Shown here: one piece after another, positions 1 through 11,700 of the stretch | How the letters are laid out: the number at the start of each line of letters is the position of its first letter | Numbering within the stretch: position 1 is the first letter of the stretch | From: Isoetes taiwanensis | Lineage: Eukaryota > Streptophyta > Lycopodiopsida > Isoetales > Isoetaceae | DNA: 64,000 bases | Assembly (NCBI GenBank): GCA_021234155.1 | Contig: JAJEKV010000052.1 | Location: 3,094,254-3,158,253 of the forward strand | Direction of reading: 5' to 3' | Program-made: the position numbers and the translations under genes | The notes under the pieces: model-generated | What the model was told of the DNA's origin: nothing | Database searches by the model: none | Seen by the model: only the letters and a program-made list of their open reading frames with translations

Positions 1-801
1 CATGTTTGAGCCACCTTGGCATGTTGGAGCCCCGTGGCATGTTTGAGCCACCTTGGCATGTTTGAGCCACCTTGGCATGTTGGAGCCTAGGTGGCATGTT
101 CGAGCCAACCTTGGCATGTTGGAGCTAAGGTGGCATGTTGGATCCCACGTGGCATGTTTGAGCCACCTTGGCATGTTGGAGTCTAGGTGGCATGTTGGAG
201 CCCACGTGGCATATTTGAGCTTAGGTGGGATGTTGGAGCCTAGGTGGCATGTTTGAGCCACCTTGGTGTGTTGGAGCATAGGTGGCATGTTGGAGCCCAC
301 GTGGCATGTTTGAGCCACCTTGGCATGTTGGTGCCTAGGTGGCATGTTGGAGCCCCCGTGGCATATTTGAGCCACCTTGGCATGTTGGAGCCTAGGTGGC
401 ATGTTGGAGCCCACGTGGCATGTTTGATCCATATTGGCATGTTTGAGCCTAGGTGGCATGTTGGAGCCTAGGTGGCACATTTGAGTCACCTTGTCATGTT
501 GGAGCCTAGGTGGCATGTTGTGAGCCACCTTGGCTTGTTGGAGCCTAGGTGGCATGTTGGAGCCCGTGTGGCATGTTTGAGCCACCTCGGCATGTTGGAG
601 CCTAGGTGGCATGTTGGAACCCACGTGGCATGTTGGAGCCCACGTGGCATGTTGGAGTCTTGGTGGCATGTTGGATCCCACGTGGCATGTTTGATCCACC
701 TTGGCATGTTGGAGCCTAGGTAGCATGCTGGAGTCCACGTGGCATGTTTGAGCCACCTTGGCATGTTGGAGCCCACGTGGCATGTTAGAGTGGGTGTGGC
801 A
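1..801. repeat. Tandem array of 19-20 bp units (TGGCATGTTGGAGCC type)
   Basis: The block is built of three alternating monomers of about 19-20 bp that share the core GGCATGTT(G/T)GAGCC and differ in their last bases (CACCT, CTAGG or CCACG). Together they form a higher-order unit of about 58-60 bp. It starts at or before the window edge and fades out near position 800. The junctions create many CACGTG and CCTAGG palindromes. Both strands stay open for 60-96 codons, as expected of a tandem repeat without stops, and I do not treat these as genes. Confidence 0.93.
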
Positions 802-927
802 TGTTTGAGTCCTTCAAGAAATGCCTATATGATGCCAAACCAGTGTCTATCTTTGGTTTTTCGTATCAATGTGTCTTCTACAAGTTGCCAAGTGATGGAT
901 GTCTTCAAATTTCACGCTCTACAAGCT

Positions 928-946
928 CACACACACACACATATAT
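928..946. repeat. (CA)n/(AT)n microsatellite
   Basis: A short CA run is followed directly by ATATAT. Confidence 0.8.
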
Positions 947-1054
947 GAGGTCAAATGCTAGTGAGTGTGTCAAGCATGTATACAGCTCTTTTATGCCGCC
1001 ATTTTGTAGCAATAATGGCATGTGGACAACTTGGTCATACATGGATTCTTAGAA

Positions 1055-1330
1055 AACCATAAAAAACCACACCTCAAAAAAACACTACCTTAAAGAACAA
1101 CACTTAAAAAAAGAAAAACATCCCTTCAAAAAACCATACCGCCTGAGAAAACAACATATACTTAAAAAAGAAACTACACCTCCTTAAGAAACTACACATT
1201 CTTAAAAAAAAAAAGCTACGAATCCCTAAGAAAAACTATATCATATCCTTGAAAAACCACACCTCCATATAACTACGTGTAGGTTTTTTTCAAATCTTCA
1301 AAAAAACAATCCATATCTTGTTTTTACTGT
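1055..1330. repeat. A-rich degenerate AAACCACAC/AAACTACAC repeat
   Basis: The stretch repeats words such as AAAAACCACACCT, AAACTACACCT and AAAACCATACC at irregular 15-30 bp spacing. It resembles the AAACCAC-rich end of the nested transposon at 43,900-44,480, so it could be a remnant of the same transposon type. That link is inference. No coding potential is seen. Confidence 0.55.
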
Positions 1331-3660
1331 TGTTTTCAGCCGTGGACCAAATGTTGGGGTTATAGTGCCTTTCTAATACACAGGAGTGAGCATAGAGATA
1401 GAACATTATCATCCATAGAACTAAAATATAGAATAACATCTAATCTATCTACCTAAACATACATGGTTAGGTTCCTTCGTTAGAGGTTGAGATCTTGGAA
1501 TCTATAGGTCCTATAAGGCTAATAGAAGATGCTAACTCGGCCTAATGCCAGTTGGGAAGTTGGCGTTGCTCAACAGATTAACCACATACCAGATCCTTGA
1601 CTCGCTCCAACTCATGAAAGGCGTCCATGCTCTCGATCTGGTCTGAGACGATCGAATGCGCGTGATCTATTGGACAATGTTGGCTTCGCGGCGGCTGGCA
1701 AGGCGGAATGGCGCAGGCGCTTGGTCAAAATGGCGCTTGGAGACTGGAATCTGAAAAAGGAGACATTTTTTAGGGTTCCTGCCTCTTTATGCCCATGTTT
1801 TAGGGTTAGGGTCTAATGGGCCATATGGCTCATATAGGGTATTGCCACATGGCAATATAGGATATATTCACATGTTGCAGAACATGTGCAATATAATGGG
1901 TTCTAATTGTTGTACCCCATGGTACAATCCTTTACGGTCGCCATGTACATGTCCTCATAGTCGACATGTACTAATGATGTGGTAGTATAATATACGTATT
2001 TATACCATATGTTATGCTGGAACATCACAGACTTGCCACCCTATGGTTGATGAAGATGAAGTATGTTAGAAGTTTTTAGTATTTCTTTTCCTTGAAAATT
2101 TTTTAAAGATGTTTTTATGAAGAACATTTCGATATTAAGTTTTGTTAAGTTGTGATTCCAATTTTATGACCTACTTTTGAGGACCAAGTTGAAGACATGA
2201 AGATCAAACAAAAGATTTTTGAAGAATTCATTGGGAAGATGAATAACCTTGGGGGTGAATAATGTTGTGTGTTTTATTTTGATTATTTTAATATGATGTG
2301 CTTAAATTTGGGAAATATATTAATAAATGGAGAACTATATGGGTGTATTGTAGAGATAATGTAAGAAATGTGCAAATATTGTGGAGAAGCATGTGGAGGA
2401 ATATTTATGTTGTATTGAAGTGGAACCGTGTATTAAAATCCTTATGAAAATATTTTCAATGGTTGATATTTTAGTGATGTGTCGTGAATTCAGAGGGGCA
2501 TGGTAGTTGCAATATATGGCCTAGATTTGATGCTGAGATGGCAAAATCTAGTGAACTTATGGTAGTTAAAATTTGAATCTAATGTTGAGATTTGCCTAGA
2601 TCTAGTGGCTAGGATTAAGTGCAGTTTTCTATAAGTTAGCCAAAATTCATGTAGAAGCGAGGCCCAATTTGGGAAGATGACATTTAGGAAAAGTTCTTGA
2701 AGTTGTGATCTTTTTTTGATCAGTTGAATATTATTATGTTGAAGTATGATGTTTTGAATATGGTTATGTGATTCTCTCATCTGTTATCTCAATTTCTCTA
2801 CTCTCAAATCAAGTTTATGAATTGGTGCAAGATAATTATAATGGTATGATTATGTTGGTGATGTATGATGCCATTAGAGTGAGGCTTAGCCTATCTCATA
2901 TACTTTGAGATTTGCTTTGGTTTTTTGGTCTTCAGTTTGCCTTGGGTGCGTTGATCGAGCTAACAAGGATGAATGCCTCGATGATATCGAGAAAGACCAT
3001 CGAAAACTTCACTAGCTCCCACCACTATAGCGCCTTCCCGTCGAGCTGAATGTGTGATCATATCGTGTTGGCCCTATGCAGCTACATATAGTCAATGAAA
3101 AAAGGGATCAAGAGCTAGGATTATGAAACTAGGATAAGGTCGAGGTCGAGAATAAGGGCGAGGCTAGGTCCGAGGTTAGGTTAATGGTCAAGGAACATAA
3201 GCGGAGGTCATGTTATACTAAAAATTGAGAGTAAAAAGGTGTCAGTTAATGAGGAAAAAGGGAAAGTATGATGTGAACTTCAAAAAATGAAACCCATTAG
3301 AGAAAGATGATAGCAAAAGAGACGAATAGCATGCCAAAGAAAACAACATCCAAAAACCTCAAAGTTAAAAGCAATTACTTCTTGCCATGCATGAAGAAGC
3401 ATATAGCAGGGTACACTCAAGAGTGCCAGATATTTTTTTATATTGAAGGATGTCATTCTATTAATCATCACATCATGAGTACATTCTACATCACTTTATT
3501 CTACATATCACATGGAAGCCAATCCAGTACTTAGACGACACGATATGTTAGGAGCTGCTTTGCATGTGATTATTGAGTACATATGGCAGGTTTAAGGTCT
3601 CTACCACAGGATCGATTGGTCGTACTTGAACCTTTGACCTCAACGCAATGGATTTTTAAG
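1331..3660. other. Non-coding stretch with a cluster of short palindromes
   Basis: I see no gene. Open frames here are under 100 codons and resemble nothing I know. At 1,820-1,927 four different short inverted repeats follow each other: GCCATATGGC (1,820-1,829), ATTGCCA/TGGCAAT (1,841-1,856), CACATGTT/AACATGTG (1,869-1,888) and TTGTACC/GGTACAA (1,910-1,927). The rest is A/T-rich and may be degraded retroelement DNA, but I cannot identify a terminus. Confidence 0.5.
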
Positions 3661-3689
3661 GTCCCCATTACTATGCATTGCGGCAGTAC

Positions 3690-4190
3690 CTAGATGCTAG
3701 CTTCCTTGCCAAGCTCTGAGATGCAGATGCCCCGCTGCATGTTAAAATGGCACACTACAGGCAGCAAGTCAACCCCTGTCGGTGTTGCCAACAGGGCATC
3801 ATTTAGGATGAATGTCACGCCCTTCAGGCCTGCCCAGCGTTCGATCATATCCGGGCACGGTATGTTCAGTTAATTGTGCCTCACCAGCCTCTGCATGAGC
3901 TGTTGAACACGGCCTCCGTGGGCTTGTTGGGATCATACCTCCAGGAGGTTATGGATACACGGACTCAGTTGTGTCCTCTAATACAACATTGAATTGTCAT
4001 ATACGATTGTACAGTATACTAGCATCCTTATTACTGCTAAGGTTTTTCCCTCGAAAACCCTTCGGGGCGAGAGTTTTTTAATCCTAACAGTAATGCGCTT
4101 GCTGCTCTCTCTTTGTTTGGGTCCCATAGGCCAGTTGGTCTCCGTGGACGATAAAACACATATTCTATTCTATTCTCAAATGGCCCTTGA
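3690..4190 (+). mobile_element. 5'-truncated, internally deleted LINE copy (3' end only)
   Basis: Translation gives pieces of the C-terminal region of the LINE at 14-20 kb: the segment around YLDA, then the zinc-knuckle region with CHALQACPAF, then LLNTASVGLLGSYLQEV. About 200 bp between the first and second piece are missing relative to that LINE. The 3' end shares the same non-coding tail and finishes in ATTCTATTCTATTCT, the same pentamer tail as the larger copy in the opposite orientation. It is a dead fragment. Confidence 0.85.
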
Positions 4191-5701
4191 TATCGATAAA
4201 TAAATACAATTGCATGTTACAATTAAAAAATGCCAAAGTTGTGCATGATCCTAGAAAAACCAGGCCCTCTAAGCCACCCAAACGCACCCCACCCTGCATG
4301 AATACACGTATCTAGAAATTACTCAATATTCACGCGTCAGGCGTCCTGAAAAAAGAGGGAGAGGAAGTTCAAACTCATCACACGTTTAACTGCAGAGTTA
4401 ATACTGCACTCCCTTCTCATTCTTCTTGAGACCTTACAAGTTTTAAACTAATCCTCGAGAATGCTAAGCACTGTTACTATTTTTTGACATTTTTATGTTT
4501 AGATTAGCACTGTTACTATTTTTGGATATTTTTATGTTTGGATATTTTTGATATAATAAAAGATTACTGCACATTTTTCTCATTGTGGTTAAAACACAAC
4601 CACAATGAGGAAACACGCTCAGTTCGAACACGCTTGCTTGCTAGGCTATTTACTCGCCTGTTCATTGTGGATCCCATCGTTCAAATATCCCCCACAATCT
4701 TCCTTACTGGATAATGCCGGCTTGGATCTTTGCCTGCAACAGAAACATCTCCTGCCATGCAGTGTTTTGCGGCTTGCATCTTTACCCACAACCCAGAAAC
4801 ATCTCCTGCAGTGTTTTGGTTCTGATTCGTTTGGTTGTGGTTTTGTGTCTGATTCTCTCGATCGTTGCCCACACCCCAGAAGCATCTACTGCAGTGTTTT
4901 GCGTCTAATTTCTGTAACAGTTCAACTTCCACGCAATAGCTCGGTTTTGTTGAAAACATCTCAGGTATAAAATGCGCTGTATTTTCCTCTCTTTCTTGTT
5001 GCTCCAATTATTTGCTTGGATCTGCTCGGGATCAAAGGACTTTTTCTCTGTGTCTTGGTTACCTCTTATCTTGGCCACCTCTTATTTGGCATAGAAGGGG
5101 CAAAATGGTCTTTGGTGGTTGGTTTTGGGTATGTAAAGTTTTTCGCGGCACAAATAATACTAGTTTAATTTCTTATAGGAAACAGGGCGCTTAGTCTGTG
5201 GTGCACCTTTTAATCCTCGCAGTACAGCTCACCATATAATTTCTGTTTTCCTTTGGATTGATCTGGAACGGCATTTTCATAACGCATTTTTAGTCTGCTT
5301 GCAGAAAGAATAGAATGGAAGGGAATGGACATCTGAAATTGAAGGAATATTGTGCGACTTTGGAGCAACTGGCTATCAAGCACTCCTCTCTAGAGGCCCT
5401 GCCCACGAAGTGTTTTGTTCACAGTAACTTAGTAAACCTTCCTGGTCTTTTTCGACCATTCACGTCAACAATGGATCTTGGTTCTCCTAGCAATTACAGC
5501 GAAAAGATCTTCAAGATCCTGTTTTGAAGGCCTATCCTTTTCCAACAATCAAGGCTTAGAACCGATCTGTTTGTTCTACTATTTCTATGAACATCAAAGT
5601 AATAACTCTTTTGCCTGAATAGGTACACCAAAGTAATAACTTTTCTGCCTAAGTAGGTACACGAAATTGCTTAGAGTTTGAGTTGAATATTCACTTACAT
5701 A
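4191..5701 (+). other. Upstream region of the F-box/kelch gene
   Basis: No independent gene is convincing. At 4,735-4,905 the phrase AGAAACATCTCCTGCAGTG recurs three times in diverged form, about 60-85 bp apart. A possible 5' leader exon ends at CTCAG followed by GTATAAAA near 4,965. A small frame at 5,315-5,527 has no recognisable domain and would be an upstream ORF if transcribed with the kelch gene. Promoter elements cannot be fixed from sequence alone. Confidence 0.35.
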
Positions 5702-8700
5702 ATGGGAGGCATGCCTTATTATCTAGAGGACCGTATCATCCCAGGTCTTCCAGATGATGTTGCCACGCTGTGCCTTGCCCGTGTTCCCCGCGAGAAATTT
5801 CCAACTATGGGGCTTGTGTCTAAACTATGGAGAAAAGTAATCCAGAGTAAAGATTTCCACCAGACAAGAATTGAGGCAGGAAAACTTGAGGAACAGGTTT
5901 ACGTGCTCACGGTATCTGAAGATGTTCAGAATACCAGATGGCGTGCATATATTCCTTCAGAAGGCAGATGGGTTAGTCTTCCTCCTATGCCTGGAGGACC
6001 GAAGAACGGCTTCAACTATGCTGTGATTGATCAGCAGCTCTTTGTTATTGGAGGATTGTGCATGAAAGCAAACAAGGCTGTTGTTTCATCTGAGGTGTAC
6101 AAATATGATTCTGCTTTGAACTGGTCTGTTGCTATAACTCAGTTTATGTTATGGGTTGTTTCAGAGGTCTTGACTCTTGAGGTTTTCATGAGTTCTGATA
6201 AAACACACACTTGACGTGGCACGCTATCTCACCACCCAACCACGAGCCCTCAGCTATGACACAGCTGCCCCAGAGCTCTCCCCCGAGCTACTATATAGCA
6301 TGCACGCCCCTTTGGTCCATCTTTGGACCAAAGCCCTCTTTGGACCATAAGCCCCCTTTTGGACTAAAGGCCCTCTTTTGGCCTAAAAGCCATCTTTGGA
6401 CTCCACGCCCTTAGCATATAGCATTCCCCCCTCTTGACATTGCAAAGCGGTCCTCTGGCGCAAAAAGGGTATCTAAATACCTTTAGCCATCCGAGCATAA
6501 TCCTTCCTTGGCCCTCGCTTAGGGGCATATAGCTTTGGACTAAAGGCCCTCTTTTGGCCTAAAAGCCATCTTTGGACTCCACGCCCTTAGCATATAGCAT
6601 TCCCCCCTCTTGACATTGCAAAGCTAGTCCTCTGCACGCAAAAGGGTATCTAAATACCTTTAGCCATCCGAGCATAATCCTTCCTTGGCCCTCGCTTAGG
6701 CCGGCTAGTAGAAGCCCTTGTGCTTGGACTTCCTCTTGTCCCTCGGCTTCCTTTGCTTTCCGATCTTTATATTCTCTAAGAATATCCGGATAAGCTTCTA
6801 AAACATTGCCACGCACCCATGAAGCGTCCTCCAAAGGTTTGTGAGCGAACTTAACCAAATATTGTCTTGAACCACTAGTGGATTTATCCGCCAAAATTGT
6901 TTCCGGCTCTAGAACTTGAATCATCAATCAATTCGCGCTCGCTTAACCTCCCAAGTTGAGGTAACTCCTTACCATGATAAGCCTTTAGGAATGCAACATT
7001 CACTACATCATGCATTTTCCAACCTTGAGGCAATCTTAATTGATATGCATTCTCATTGACCACTTTAATAACTTGAAATGGTCCATGGAAACGGGGTGCC
7101 AACTTAAGATCCTTCTTGCGCGCATCTTTCTTAAAGTGGCCTTTATGGATCCTCATCCCTACCCAATCTCCTTCCTTAAAAACCATTGGTTGCCGCAACT
7201 TAGATGATTTATTTGCAAAAGATGCTTGAGCATCTCGAATACGAGCTTGAAGCAAGTCTATGAGATCCTTATGCTCAATAACCAAATCATCAGCAGCTGG
7301 AACATCTTCACACACTCGAAAGAGTGGCTCCCGCACAGGCTGACCATAGACCGCCTGAAAAGGAGTCATCTTTATGGTAGACTGATAGGTATTATTATAC
7401 ACAAATTCAGCAATAGGCAAATACTCTTCCCAATGACCTTGATGTTCATTGACAAACCCCCTTAAGATGGAACAAATAACTTTATTGACCACCTCGGATT
7501 GTCCATCGGGCCGGGTGAAAAGCAGTGGAGAACCTCAACTCTGTCCCCAATTGCATAAATAATGCCTTCCAGAATTTACTAGTAAACTTTGTATCACGAT
7601 CGGATACAATAATCTTTGGCAAACCATGTAGCCTAAATATCTCTTTGATAAAGAGCGAGAAGCACTATAAGCCATCAACTTATCCGAACAAGGAATAAAA
7701 TGAGCGTGCTTAGTTAAACAATCAACAATTGTCCAAATGACAGTGTTCTTGCGAGAACTGGGAGGAAGACCAACAATAAAATCCATAGTGATCTGTTCCC
7801 ACTTTGCCTCCGGAATAGGCAAGGATAAAGGAACACCATGAGGTTTCTTGTTCGCTTTCTTTATCCGTTGACAAGTAACACAATGCCGAATATGAACCAA
7901 AACATCTCTCCGCAATCCAGGCCAAATAAAGTATGGTTCAAGCTTTGCCAAAAGTTGCCCCCACGCCACGATGACCCCAGAGGGTGCATCATGGACTTCT
8001 TTAAGAATAAGTGACCGAAAGTTCCGCACAATGCATAGCTTTGGACCTTTATACAAGAACCCATTAACGATCTTATATCCATATGCATTGCCACTTTGAG
8101 CTAACAACCAAATATCTTTATAATCAAGGTCAGTGGCATACAATGGCTTCATTTCCTCCAAATGGTTGGATTGTGGTATAGAAAGAGAACAAACTGCATA
8201 GCGTCTACTTAAAGCATCAGCTACAACATTCTCTTTACCAGGACGATAATCCATCGAGAAATCATATTGCCGCATAAAAGCAACCCATTTCAACCGCCTT
8301 CCGATAATGTTTTCTGTGAAACAATGTGCCTAATGCTTTGGTGGTCAGTCAAAATATGAACTGTTGACCCTATAAGATAGTGTCGCCACACTTTCAAAGC
8401 ATGAATGACAGCCAGAAATTCCTTATCATAAACACTATATCTACTTTCCGTGTCAGAAAAACTTTCGACTTTCATAAGCAATAGGATGACCATCCCAAGA
8501 TCAAAAACCGCGCCCAAAACCACACCACTTGCATCAACACATAACAAGAAAGGTAGACCAAACTTTGGCAAACGCAGAACAGGAGGATTAACCATGGCAT
8601 CCTTTAAAACTTGGAAAGCAAACTGATGATTAAGATTCCATTGGAAAGGAACATCTTTTCAGAGCAACAAATATAAATCGAAGCTAAACGAGCAAAATTG

Positions 8701-11700
8701 CATTACAAACTTCCTATAATAACCGTGATAAGCCCAAAAGGAACATAATGCAAAGAATCAAGTAGGTATGCAGCCAATCCACAATTGCTTGTACCTTACT
8801 GGGATCAACTTTAAGACCCTCAGCGCAAACAATATGACCCAAATATTCAATTTCCGATTGGAAAAATATACTTTTCTTAGGATTAAGAGTAATAGACTCC
8901 GCCCTTAACCGACGGAAAACCTCTCGCAAATGCAAGTAATGATCTTCCTCGGACTTACTAAAAACTAATATGTCATCAAAGAACACGACAACATAAACAC
9001 CATGCACATCTTCAAATATTCGCCCCATTAGCCTCGCAAAAGAAGCTGGCGCATTTGTAAGTCCAAATGGCATGACTAAAAACTCATAATGTCCAAAGGT
9101 TGTCCTAAACGCAGTCTTGTGAACATCTTCAGGCGCAACCTTAAGTTGCCAATACCCTGACTTAAGATCAAGACGGCTAAAAACTGTGGCACCTTGGAGT
9201 TGATCAAACAAATCATCCGCCCTTGGTATAGGAAACCGATTCTTTATGGTTATCTTATTCAAAGCGCGATAATCTATACACATGCGCCAGGAATTATCTT
9301 TTTTCTTAACCAACAAGACAGGAGCACCAAAAGGTGAAGAACTATGGCGGATCAATCCAGCTTGAAGCAACTCATCAAGCTGGCGCCTAATCTCAACTTG
9401 TTGGCCATGCATTCTCCGATAAGGAGCTTGATTAGGAGGTGCTTTCCTGGGAAGAAGATGAATCGTGGTGGTCCTCCAAACGTTGGGGTGGCAAAGTTTG
9501 TGGAATTTCATTTGAAAAGACATCATCAAAATAATGCAAAAAAGACCTGTTTTGACGCTCATTTAATGGAGATACTTCTAACTTAGAACATAAAACCACC
9601 AAATACACAAAATGAGTTTTCATTGCCAAACGTTTAAACTGTACAACAGAAACTGTGGGAATAGGGGATACAATATCATCCTTCACAAACTTGAAGGTCT
9701 TTTTACCCCCTTCCAAGGATAACATAACAATACCCGCTTTCCAATCTATAAGAGGATTAATAGCCTTATGCCATGGCATGCCTAGAATAATATCCATACC
9801 TCCAAGGTCAGAAACCATGAAAGAACGTTTCTGAGATATATCCCCCGCAATTGAAATTCAACATCCTTGACCATAAATGAAGAAGGCGGAGGGGCAACAT
9901 TCAAGAAAGCAGAAGCTAATTCTACATCACTTGATAAAGGAATAGAAGTTAATTTGAGTTCTTTCACCAAGCGAGCAGAAATAAAATCAAACTCACTGCC
10001 CGGATCGAATAGGACATGTACTTTTTTTTTGATCTTGAATAGTAGCCCAAAATCGTAAGAGACTACTATTCTCAACAGAATCCATATCCGATTTTTCCCG
10101 GACCGTAGCCACCTTCTTCCCTTTTCCATCTCCGCGAACAGAAGCTACTTTCTTACTTTTATCTTCTTTCTTAGTCCCAGACTTAAGAGTAGGTGTAGCT
10201 TCCTTTCGTTCCCCTTTCTTCTTTTCCAAATAAGTAGGGCATTCATAAAACTTATGATCGGTTGAATAACAAACAAAACACTTATTTTTCGCATAAGCCG
10301 CTTCTTGCGTGCTTGATAATGATTCCTTTGGCTCTTTGGCCCCAACGGGTTCATTATCCTAACGTTCGTAATGCGGCCGTTTGAGCGGCCCGGACCACGG
10401 AGCAGATCCCATTGATTTATCCCGAAAACCACTTTCGCCTCTTTCGAGAAACTTTGAGGCCACGTTGAGCATTAATGGCTTCATGAAGGGCCAAACCTTC
10501 CTCCTCTACTTTTCTCGCCATCTTACAGAGCTCACCAAAAGAAAGATTGGCAACTTGCGGGTCGAGCTTTGCCCGCACTAACGATGCACCCCACCCATGA
10601 GTTTTTCGGACTTTCAAAGATCATTTTTACTAAGCTGAAGTCCTTTCTTTAAAACTCGTGCGGCGAAGGATCGAACAGTTTCCATGTTTTGTTGGGTCAA
10701 CTTATTCCATTCCGCGATAAGATCGCGCTCCCAATTATGACCCAAAAAACGATTTTTGATTTGCTTTTCAAATTCATAAAGGTAACAATAGGTTGATCGA
10801 CCGGCTGGTTCTTCCGGATATCCAACCACCGGTCCCTTAGCAACCCCATCCGGATGACTTCCAAAGCAAAATATAACTGAGTGTCCTCGTCATCCTTAGT
10901 CTTAGCAAAATATGAATTCAAATCCCGAAGCCACGCGAATAATTCATCCGCATCACTAGTGGCAGCGGAATACTTTTTGAATTCAATTTTGACATTGGCA
11001 CCCGTTTTGATGCCACTACGTGGGCGCCTCGCAGACTTTGCGCGAAGCTGCGCCACAAGGCCAAGCAGAGAATCCAATTCTTGCAGCTCCGCAATTCGAG
11101 CCTCGGCAGCTGCAAGTTTTTCTCTCATGAGCGAATTATCATGCTCTAACTCAAAAAGTTTTTCCTTGAGCTCTTCATCTTCCAAGTTAACATTGGCAGG
11201 GGAACCGGCCATCGAAACTTGTTGCTCTGATACCACTAAAACACACACTTGACGTGGCACGCTATCTCACCACCCAACCACGAGCCCTCAGCTATGACAC
11301 AGCTGCCCCAGAGCTCTCCCCCGAGCTACTATATAGCATGCACGCCCCTTTGGTCCATCTTTGGACCAAAGCCCTCTTTGGACCATAAGCCCCCTTTTGG
11401 ACTAAAGGCCCTCTTTTGGCCTAAAAGCCATCTTTGGACTCCACGTCCTTAGCATATAGCTTTGGACTAAAGGCCCTCTTTTGGCCTAAAAGCCATCTTT
11501 GGACTCCACGTCCTTAGCATATAGCTTTGGACTAAAGGCCCTCTTTTGGCCTAAAAGCCATCTTTGGACTCCACGTCCTTAGCATATAGCATCTGATCAA
11601 TGTGTTTTTTCTTAGGTGGACTAAAGTGGCAAGCATGCACACTGCAAGGTCAGACTTTGCCTGTGCAGTTCTTGGAGGTCTTGTGTATGTTGTTGGGGGG

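Larger units (their letters stand above)
6199..11591 (-). mobile_element. Ty3/gypsy chromovirus in the kelch-gene intron
   Basis: A complete LTR retrotransposon on the minus strand, antisense to its host gene. The right-hand (5') LTR is 11,236-11,591 and the left-hand (3') LTR 6,199-6,599. The LTRs start TGCTATATGC and end TTTTA in element orientation. The primer binding site matches TGGTATCAGAGC (initiator Met tRNA type), one base from the LTR. A purine tract with AGAGGGGGGAA precedes the 3' LTR. Domain order is gag, protease, RT, RNase H, integrase, chromodomain, the Ty3/gypsy order. The shared outer 210 bp of the two LTRs differ by about one base, so insertion is recent, yet the coding region has several frame breaks. 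Confidence 0.95.

Noticed and set aside
53-948. Several 60-96 codon frames on both strands in the first 950 bases
   Set aside because: They are reading frames through a tandem repeat without stop codons. The same words occur in all frames.
1055-1330. CRISPR-like spacing of A-rich repeats
   Set aside because: Repeat units are degenerate and irregular in length, and the sequence is clearly eukaryotic.
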